From assembly GCA_900544265.1 (NCBI GenBank), contig UQUQ01000014.1, positions 1 through 56,994 of the forward strand: 56,994 nt of DNA. The letters are read 5' to 3'. The notes below the pieces were generated by a model, which saw only the letters and a list, made by a program, of their open reading frames with translations, made no database searches and had not been told where the DNA came from. Made by a program: the position numbers and the translations under genes. Of the stretch, positions 51,420-56,994 are shown in pieces. This stretch comes from an uncultured Alistipes sp. GTDB taxonomy: Bacteria > Bacteroidota > Bacteroidia > Bacteroidales > Rikenellaceae. The stretch's first letter is position 1, and each line of letters opens with the position of its first letter.

Positions 51420-52970
51420 TCACTGTTTGGGTTTGAGCACGATGAACGGCACGATCATCTCCTCCATCGAGATGCCGCCGTGCTGGAACGTGTTGCGGTA
51501 GTAGCGGATGTGGCGGTTGGCGTCGTTGTTGTAGACCAGAAAGTCCGAATTGTAGGCGAAGATGTAACTCGACGTCAGGTTGCTCGACGGCAGCTGGATG
51601 TCCTCGGGCTTGAGCACCTCGTAGACCTCGCGCGAGTTGTAGGCGAGGTTGCGGCCCGTCTTGTAGCGCAGGTTGGTCGAGGTTTCGCGGTCGCCGGTGA
51701 CCTTCACGGGGTTGTCGACGCGGATCGTGCCGTGGTCCGAGGTGATGACCACCGTGTGGCCGCGCTCGGAGAGCAGCTTGAGGATCGTGTAGAGGTCCGA
51801 ATGCTCGAACCACGAGCGCGTGAGCGAACGGAAGGCCGCCTCGTCCTCGGTCAGCTCGCGGATGATGTCGGTCTCGGTGCGGGCGTGCGAGAGGATGTCC
51901 AGGAAGTTGTAGATGATGACCGAGAAGTCGGCGTCGTAGACCTTCTGGATGTTGTCCACGAGCCGGCGTCCCTGCTCCGGACGCACGAGCTTGTCGAAGG
52001 AGAACTTCCACTGCTTGCCGCTCTGGGTCATCAGCCGCCGCAGAAACTCCTCCTCGTACTGGTTCTTGCCGCCCTCCTCGTTGTCGTTGAGCCACTTGCC
52101 CGGCATCAGACGGTCGATCGACAGCGGCATCAGTCCCGCGAAGATGGCGTTGCGGGCGTACTGCGTGGCCGTGGGCAGGATGGCGCAGTAGAAGTCGTCC
52201 TGCACGACGTCGTAGTAGCCGCGCAGCAGCGACGAGATCGCCCGCCACTGGTCGTAGCGGAAGTTGTCGATGAGCAGCAGCGTGGTCTTGCGGCTCTCGT
52301 CGGCCACGGGAAAGATCTTCGAGCGCATGAGCGTGTGCGACATGACGGGCGTGTCGTCCGAGCGGCGGTTGATCCAGTGGTAGTAGTTGCGGCGCACGAA
52401 CTTGCAGAACTCCTGGTTGGCCTCGCTCTTCTGGTAGGTGAGCACCTCCTTGATGCTCTGGTCGGTCGAGTCGTCGAGCTCGATCTCCCAGGCCGTCAGG
52501 CGGCGGTAGAGCGAGCACCAGTCCTGGAACGTCTCGGCCATCTGCAGCGAGGCGGAGATGCGCCCGAACTCCGAACGGTAGTCGGCCGTCGTCTGCTCGG
52601 TGACGAGCTGCTGCGAGTGGACGTTCTTCTTGATCGAGAGCAGCACCTGGTTGGGATTCACCGGCTTGATGAGGTAGTCGGCGATCTTCGAGCCGATGGC
52701 CTTGTCCATGATGTTCTCCTCCTCGCTCTTGGTGACCATGATGACCGGGGTTGTGGGGCGGATCTCCTTGATCTTGGGGAGCGTCTCGAGTCCCGTCATG
52801 CCGGGCATCATCTCGTCGAGGATAATCAGGTCGTAGGCCTCCTCGGAGGCCATGTCGATGGCGTCGTAGCCGTTGTTGCAGGTATCGACCTCGTAGCCCT
52901 TCTGCTTGAGGAAGAGCACGTGGGGCTTGAGCAGCTCGATTTCGTCGTCGACCCAGAGTATCTTGACCAT
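51420..52970 (-). CDS. porX: PorX-type response regulator with PglZ domain
   Basis: A 516-residue two-domain protein. The receiver (1-~120) has the acidic pair in ILWVDDEIELL, the phospho-acceptor Asp in LIILDEMMPGMTGLE near 52, Thr/Ser in MVTKSEEE and Lys in YLIKPVNP. After a helical linker, a PglZ alkaline-phosphatase-superfamily domain (from ~215) has TLLLIDNFRYDQWRAI, AILPTATQYARNAIFAGLMP and VVITSDHGTIRVDNP. PorX of Porphyromonas gingivalis regulates type IX secretion and acts as an oligonucleotide phosphodiesterase. Orthology is inferred from architecture. No porY kinase or secretion genes are in the window. Confidence 0.88.
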   Translation of the reverse strand: MVKILWVDDEIELLKPHVLFLKQKGYEVDTCNNGYDAIDMASEEAYDLIILDEMMPGMTGLETLPKIKEIRPTTPVIMVTKSEEENIMDKAIGSKIADYLIKPVNPNQVLLSIKKNVHSQQLVTEQTTADYRSEFGRISASLQMAETFQDWCSLYRRLTAWEIELDDSTDQSIKEVLTYQKSEANQEFCKFVRRNYYHWINRRSDDTPVMSHTLMRSKIFPVADESRKTTLLLIDNFRYDQWRAISSLLRGYYDVVQDDFYCAILPTATQYARNAIFAGLMPLSIDRLMPGKWLNDNEEGGKNQYEEEFLRRLMTQSGKQWKFSFDKLVRPEQGRRLVDNIQKVYDADFSVIIYNFLDILSHARTETDIIRELTEDEAAFRSLTRSWFEHSDLYTILKLLSERGHTVVITSDHGTIRVDNPVKVTGDRETSTNLRYKTGRNLAYNSREVYEVLKPEDIQLPSSNLTSSYIFAYNSDFLVYNNDANRHIRYYRNTFQHGGISMEEMIVPFIVLKPKQ

Positions 52971-52990
52971 ACTGTCGGATTTAGCGTTTG

Positions 52991-53020
52991 CAAAAATAGT
53001 GTTTTTATTCTAAACGCAAA
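52991..53020 (-). promoter_or_regulatory. Promoter of the porX-like gene
   Basis: Minus-strand TATTTTTG (52998-52991) with TTTG (53020-53017) 18 bp upstream; the spacer is slightly short. Confidence 0.65.
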
Positions 53021-53243
53021 AACCGCGCGCTTTATTGGGTGGCGGCGCGATTATCTTGCAGGCGGAGCGGCAAAATATTGATTCGTAGTCTGTTATATGT
53101 TTCCGGAGAAATCGGGGCCGCCGTTTTTCCGGCTGTCGGAGCATTTTGTGCCGATTTGCGGCCGGGTTTAGCCCGATATTTGTATTCCGTTGTGTGACTG
53201 TGCGTAGCGTGCGGTTGAAAATCGCGAAAAAAAATTGCGGTTT

Positions 53244-53275
53244 GTTGGCTAAAATACAAATAAAACGTATATTTG
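53244..53275 (+). promoter_or_regulatory. Promoter of the HU gene
   Basis: GTTG (53244-53247), a 20-bp A-rich spacer and TATATTTG (53268-53275). The -7 box is a full match. Confidence 0.7.
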
Positions 53276-53321
53276 CAGTCCCAAGTGGGTGGATGAGTTT
53301 AATTTTTAATACAATAAAGAC

Positions 53322-53594
53322 ATGACAAAGGCAGATATCGTAAGCGAAATCGCTAAGAGCACCGGTGTCGAGAAGGTGCAGGTGCAGGCCATCGTCGAGG
53401 CTTTCATGGAGAGCATCAAGACGTCGCTGACCAACAACAACAACGTCTATCTCCGCGGCTTCGGCAGCTTCATCGTGAAGAAGCGCGCCAAGAAGGTAGC
53501 CCGCAATATCTCGAAAAATACGACCATCACGATTCCCGAACACAACATCCCCGCTTTCAAGCCCGCGAAGAGCTTTGCTGCGAAGGTGAAGTAA
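53322..53594 (+). CDS. HU-family DNA-binding protein
   Basis: A 90-residue histone-like nucleoid protein that binds and bends DNA as a dimer. It has MTKADIVSEIAKSTG, the beta-arm entry VYLRGFGSFIVKKRAKKVARN near residue 42 (read in part) and the C-terminal PAFKPAKSFAAKVK. The signature arm Pro lies in TITIPEHNIPAFKP. Length and motifs are standard. It is followed 33 bp later by a 29-codon basic gene, likely on the same transcript. Confidence 0.95.
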   Translation: MTKADIVSEIAKSTGVEKVQVQAIVEAFMESIKTSLTNNNNVYLRGFGSFIVKKRAKKVARNISKNTTITIPEHNIPAFKPAKSFAAKVK

Positions 53595-53627
53595 AATAAG
53601 TAAAGAACCTCTAAAATTTTAAGGATT

Positions 53628-53717
53628 ATGCCAAACGGAAAGAAGCATAAGCGTCACAAGATGGCTACCCACAAGCGTAAGAAACGTCTTCGCAAGAACC
53701 GTCACAAGAAAAAGTAG
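53628..53717 (+). CDS. 29-residue COX24/bS22-like basic protein
   Basis: A tiny ORF beginning MPNGKKHKRHKMATHKRK and ending in KRLRKNRHKKK. About two thirds of the residues are Lys, Arg or His. The C-terminal R-K-x-R-H-K-K-K pattern resembles the AURKAIP1/COX24 domain found in mitochondrial mS38 and mycobacterial bS22, small-subunit ribosomal proteins. Similar basic mini-proteins are annotated in Bacteroidota. A ribosomal role is inferred. It has its own downstream hairpins and follows the HU gene by 33 bp. Codons are A-rich (AAG, CGT), as in highly expressed genes. Confidence 0.75.
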   Translation: MPNGKKHKRHKMATHKRKKRLRKNRHKKK

Positions 53718-53720
53718 GGT

Positions 53721-53780
53721 AGCACTTTCGTGCTGAACGACAGGTTAAAGCTAAAGGGGCTCGGAGCTCTTTTAGCTTTA
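53721..53780 (+). terminator. Terminator after the HU / mini-protein genes
   Basis: A small AGCAC/GTGCT hairpin (53721-53734) is followed by a larger one: TAAAGCTAAAGGGGCTC (53746-53762) pairs with GAGCTCTTTTAGCTTTA (53764-53780) with minor mismatches and a U-rich 3' arm. Confidence 0.7.
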
Positions 53781-53841
53781 CCTATTTATTAAAGTTTTAC
53801 GATTCCGGGAGTTGCCGGGTGCCGCCCGCGCCTCCCGCCGC

Positions 53842-53960
53842 CGTGTCCGGACAGCCCCCGGGACACGCTCCATTCCAACATTGGAGTTCGCCGCCACTCC
53901 ATCCCAACAGGCGGCCCCAAACCCTTTTTTCAATGGATCGCACCCGCCGTGCGGCGTGCG
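53842..53960 (+). promoter_or_regulatory. Structured leader upstream of RNase G
   Basis: Four consecutive stems: CGTGTCC/GGACACG (53842-53867), CTCCA/TGGAG (53868-53886), GCCGCC/GGCGGC (53890-53915, followed 9 nt later by TTTTTT) and a G+C-rich CGCACccGCCG/CGGCGTGCG (53939-53960). The second and third loops share the sequence CCAACA / CCCAACA. No TAnnTTTG promoter was found in the gap. A role in autoregulation or attenuation of RNase G is inferred. Confidence 0.5.
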
Positions 53961-53973
53961 ACACGCGATATAA

Positions 53974-55530
53974 ATGAACAGAGAACTAATCGTAAACGTC
54001 AACCCCACCGAGATATCCATCGCCCTGTGCGAGGACAAGGTGCTCGTCGAGCTCAACAAGGAGCGCTGCCAGACGGGCTTCGCCGTGGGGGACATCTACC
54101 TCGGTAAGGTACGCAAGATCATGCCGGGTCTGAACGCGGCATTCGTCAACATAGGACACGAAAAGGACGCCTTTATCCACTACCTCGATCTGGGGACGCA
54201 GTTCCCCTCGCTGCAGAAGCTCGTTGCCTCGCAGCAGCCCGGCAAGCGGGGCATGCGCGTCGAGAGCATGAAGCTCGAGCCGCCCGTCGAGAAGAACGGC
54301 AAGATCGGGGACTACCTCCAGGTCGGGCAGCAGATCATGGTCCAGGTGGCCAAGGAGGCCATCTCGACCAAGGGGCCCCGCCTGACGTCGGACATCTCGC
54401 TGGCCGGGCGCAACGTCGTGCTCGTGCCCTTCTCGTCGAAGGTCTTTCTCTCGCAGAAGATCCGCTCGGCCGACGAGAAGAAGCGCCTGAAGCGCATTGC
54501 GGCTGCCGTGCTGCCCAAGAACTTCGGCGTCATCATCCGCACGGCGGCCATGGAGGCCAAGGACGAGGATATCGAGCACGACATTCAGACGCAGATCGAC
54601 CGCTGGCGCAAAACCTGCGCGGCGATCAAGAAGAACGTGGCCGCGGTGCCCGCACAGCTCATGAGCGAGATGAACCGGGCGAACACGATCATCCGCGACT
54701 CGCTCAACGGATCGTTCTCGCAGATTGCCGTCGACGACGAGGCGATGTACAACGAAATCCGCAGCTACATCCGGCAGATCGAGCCCGAGAAGGAGAAGAT
54801 CGTCAAGCTCTACAAGGGCAACGTGCCGATCTTCGACAACTTCGACATCTCGAAGCAGATCAAGTCGCTCTTTGCCAAGTACGTCTCGCTCAAGCGCGGC
54901 GCCTACCTCATCATCGAGCATACGGAGGCGATGAACGTCATCGACGTCAACTCGGGCAACCGCACGAAGGCCGAGGACAACCAGGAGCAGACGGCCATGG
55001 ACGTGAACCTGGCCGCAGCGAAGGAGATCGCGCGGCAGCTGCGTCTGCGCGACCTGGGCGGCATCGTCATCATCGACTTCATCGACCTGCACAAGGCGCA
55101 GAACAAGCAGGCGCTCTACGACGAGATGGTCCGCCTGATGGCCACCGACAAGGCCAAGCACACGGTGCTGCCGCTCACGAAGTTCGGCCTGATGCAGATC
55201 ACGCGCCAGCGCGTGCGCCCGGTGGCCGTGGAGAGCGTCTCGGACGTCTGCCCCACGTGCAACGGCACGGGCAAGATCGAACCCACGGTGGTCCTGGACA
55301 AGAAGATCGAGAACCAGATCTCGTTCCTCACGCAGGACCGCGGACACAAATACATCAAACTGGTGGTCAGCCCCTATGTGGCCTCGTTCCTCAAGAAGGG
55401 GCTGTGGTCGCTGCGCCGCCGCTGGGAGTGGAAGTACAAGGTGCGCATCCGCATCGCCGAGGACCAGAGCATCGGCATCGTCGAGGTGCACTACCACGAC
55501 CGCAAGGACAACGACCTGATCCAGAAGTGA
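53974..55530 (+). CDS. rng: Ribonuclease G/E
   Basis: Endoribonuclease for 5' end maturation of 16S rRNA and mRNA turnover. The product has 518 residues, the RNase G length, without the long C-terminal scaffold of enterobacterial RNase E. The S1 domain lies at about 35-125 (GDIYLGKVRKIMPGLNAAFVNIG, read in part). The catalytic Asp residues are in EAMNVIDVNSGNR near 322 and LGGIVIIDFIDLHK near 362, and the Zn-link is CPTCNGTGKIEP near 427. The ATG at 53974 starts MNRELIVNVNPTEISIAL. The leader is strongly folded. Confidence 0.95.
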   Translation: MNRELIVNVNPTEISIALCEDKVLVELNKERCQTGFAVGDIYLGKVRKIMPGLNAAFVNIGHEKDAFIHYLDLGTQFPSLQKLVASQQPGKRGMRVESMKLEPPVEKNGKIGDYLQVGQQIMVQVAKEAISTKGPRLTSDISLAGRNVVLVPFSSKVFLSQKIRSADEKKRLKRIAAAVLPKNFGVIIRTAAMEAKDEDIEHDIQTQIDRWRKTCAAIKKNVAAVPAQLMSEMNRANTIIRDSLNGSFSQIAVDDEAMYNEIRSYIRQIEPEKEKIVKLYKGNVPIFDNFDISKQIKSLFAKYVSLKRGAYLIIEHTEAMNVIDVNSGNRTKAEDNQEQTAMDVNLAAAKEIARQLRLRDLGGIVIIDFIDLHKAQNKQALYDEMVRLMATDKAKHTVLPLTKFGLMQITRQRVRPVAVESVSDVCPTCNGTGKIEPTVVLDKKIENQISFLTQDRGHKYIKLVVSPYVASFLKKGLWSLRRRWEWKYKVRIRIAEDQSIGIVEVHYHDRKDNDLIQK

Positions 55531-55681
55531 CGCCGCGTGCCGCATGGCGCGGGCGCCGCATGCCGGGAGGAGGTGAACGCGGGGAGTGCGCAGCGCGCGG
55601 CGCGTGCGTGGCTCCGGCGGTCTTCCGCGGGGTGCGGCGCAGCCTGTCGGCGGCGACGCGGACTTATCCGACAGCAGACCA

Positions 55682-56994
55682 ATGACTGCACGCGAAGAGC
55701 TGGCGCAGTATGCCGCCGGGGCGAAGACCCTCGGGCAACTGTGCCGCGAATATGAAAAACACACCGCGACCGTCCATCTCGAAGAGTTGGTCGGCGGGGC
55801 CCTTTCGTTCTATGCCGCCGCGGCCGTGGTCCGCGTGGGGGGCATCCACCTCTTCGTCGCCGAGGACCGCGACGCCGCGGCCTACCTGCTCAACGACTTC
55901 TACAACCTGCTCGACGAGACGCGCGTCTGCTTCTTCCCCTCCTCCTACAAGCATTCGGCGGCCAACGGCGCCGAGGATGCCCAGGGAGTCGTGCAGCGCA
56001 CGGCGACGATGCGCGCCGTGCGGTCGTTCGGCGGCGCGAAGGGCGACTACCTCGTCGTCTGCACCTACCCCGAGGCGCTGGCCGAGCGGGTTGCCGACGC
56101 CGAGGTCATGCGCCGGGGAACGATCCCCGTGCACGTGGGCGACCGCATCTCGATCGAGGTGCTCGTCGGAGCGCTCGTCGATGCGGGCTTCGCGCGCGTG
56201 GACTTCGTCTACGAGCCGGGCCAGTACTCCGTGCGCGGCGGCATCGTCGACGTCTTCTCCTACTCGGAGAGCAAACCCTACCGTCTGGACTTCTTCGGCG
56301 ACGAGGTCGACTCGATCCGCCGCTTCAACATCTCGAGCCAGCTCTCGGCCGACCGGCTCGACGGCGTGGAGATCATCCCCGACCTGAGTGGCCCGCGGAC
56401 CGGTGCCGCCGCGCGCGTCTCGCTCGTGCAGTTCGCCGGGGCGGAGCTCGCCTGCTGGTTCTACGACGCCGACTACGTGCTGCGGCGCGTGAACGACGTG
56501 CGGCGCCGCACGCTGCAGGACATGGAGCAGCCCGAGACGATCGACGAGCTGCTGACCTCGCGCAACGGCCTGCTCGCCGACATGGCCCCCTGCCGGCTCT
56601 TCCTCCTGCGCGACAACCTGGCGGAGCGCCCCGCCGCCGCGACGATCCGCTTCTCGACGGCTCCCCAGCCCAAGTTCAACAAGAACTTCGAGATGCTGGC
56701 CGACGACATGATCCGCAACTCGCTGCGCGGGTACGGGACGCGCATCCTCTCGGAGAACAAGGCGCAGATGGAGCGCCTCGAAAACATCTTCCACCAGATC
56801 GGCCGCGGGCAGGCCGTCGTGCGGCCGCTCTCCATCACGCTGCACGAGGGCTTCGTCGACAACGACCTGAAGCTCTGCCTCTATACCGATCACCAGATCT
56901 TCGACCGTTACCAGCGCTACCGCATCAACGGCGAGATCCGGCGCGACGAGCAGATGACCGTCGCCGAGCTCAACCAGCTGCGCCCGGGCGACTA
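55682..56994 (+). CDS. mfd: Transcription-repair coupling factor, N-terminal part
   Basis: The coding sequence is cut by the window end after 437 codons. Mfd displaces stalled RNA polymerase and recruits UvrA. Seen here are the N-terminal UvrB-like domains, with the UvrB/Mfd signature PGQYSVRGGIVDVFS near residue 181, RLDFFGDEVDSIRRFN near 203 and a domain junction region leading into QLRPGDY, the start of the RNA-polymerase-interacting domain. The helicase motifs lie beyond the window. The ATG at 55682 is 151 bp after the rng stop; no consensus promoter was recognised in the G+C-rich gap. Confidence 0.93.
   Translation, partial: MTAREELAQYAAGAKTLGQLCREYEKHTATVHLEELVGGALSFYAAAAVVRVGGIHLFVAEDRDAAAYLLNDFYNLLDETRVCFFPSSYKHSAANGAEDAQGVVQRTATMRAVRSFGGAKGDYLVVCTYPEALAERVADAEVMRRGTIPVHVGDRISIEVLVGALVDAGFARVDFVYEPGQYSVRGGIVDVFSYSESKPYRLDFFGDEVDSIRRFNISSQLSADRLDGVEIIPDLSGPRTGAAARVSLVQFAGAELACWFYDADYVLRRVNDVRRRTLQDMEQPETIDELLTSRNGLLADMAPCRLFLLRDNLAERPAAATIRFSTAPQPKFNKNFEMLADDMIRNSLRGYGTRILSENKAQMERLENIFHQIGRGQAVVRPLSITLHEGFVDNDLKLCLYTDHQIFDRYQRYRINGEIRRDEQMTVAELNQLRPGD

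Larger units (their letters stand above)
52971..53321. other. Divergent intergenic region porX / HU
   Basis: This A/T-rich 351-bp region carries the porX promoter at 52991-53020 and the HU promoter at 53244-53275. The stretch 53021-53240 shows no gene, RNA or strong repeat. Confidence 0.6.

Noticed and set aside
53782..53973. tRNA or known riboswitch in the RNase G leader
   Set aside because: Stems are present but there is no T-loop, anticodon arm or acceptor pairing, and none matches a riboswitch core I recognise.

Overview
The window looks like chromosome from a high-G+C member of the Bacteroidales, most probably Alistipes or a close Rikenellaceae relative. The reasons are the Bacteroidota-type promoters (a TAnnTTTG -7 box with a TTTG-like -33 box about 20 bp upstream, in place of -35/-10 boxes), the lack of Shine-Dalgarno sequences, families largely confined to this phylum (DUF4493, PCMD, DUF4923, the Porin_10-type barrel, PorX), and G+C-rich third codon positions. 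The genus is an inference. No rRNA, tRNA, CRISPR array, insertion sequence or prophage was seen.

Layout. 1-5.5 kb (+): purine biosynthesis genes purM-purN-purH-purD, then folD, whose pathway supplies the formyl-folate used by PurN and PurH. 5.6-14.3 kb (-): rlmH, a NarL-type regulator with a degenerate receiver, a TonB-dependent receptor with a small lipoprotein, nadC, an LtaS-like membrane sulfatase-fold enzyme and a DUF2156-GNAT fusion. 14.4-15.7 kb (-): a secreted GH2-like protein that has lost its catalytic glutamate. 15.8-19.3 kb (+): asnS, rpoN and a PAP2-like membrane protein. 19.4-32.1 kb (-): gdhA, a DUF4923 protein, nadE, pepT, an OPT transporter, a MazG-like protein, an alpha/beta hydrolase, murF, a CbrC-family protein and a GDP-mannose pyrophosphorylase. 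32.1-35.8 kb (+): pssA, a large putative porin and a lytic transglycosylase. 36.2-45.8 kb (-): a seven-gene operon of a fimbrillin-like lipoprotein, three DUF4493 lipoproteins (one ending in PCMD), two paralogous outer-membrane barrels and a second PCMD lipoprotein. 46.2-53 kb: an S9 dipeptidyl-peptidase, a Nudix hydrolase, an SRPBCC protein, a transglutaminase-like protein, tsaE and a PorX-type response regulator. 53.3-57 kb (+): HU, a 29-residue COX24/bS22-like basic protein, RNase G and the start of mfd.

Most of the window is core metabolism and information processing. The best candidate for an undescribed system is the 36.2-45.8 kb operon. It has a promoter and a terminator of its own and contains only surface-type proteins: no enzyme, no SusC/D pair and no regulator. 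Other points of interest are the catalytically dead GH2 protein, the degenerate-receiver regulator with a histidine-rich linker next to a TonB receptor, a heptanucleotide repeat array found at three intergenic sites, several G+C-rich minisatellites, a low-G+C patch crossing the porin/transglycosylase boundary, and a strongly folded leader in front of RNase G. Everything here was read by eye. Family names rest on recognised motifs, not on database searches, and promoter and terminator calls are pattern matches.
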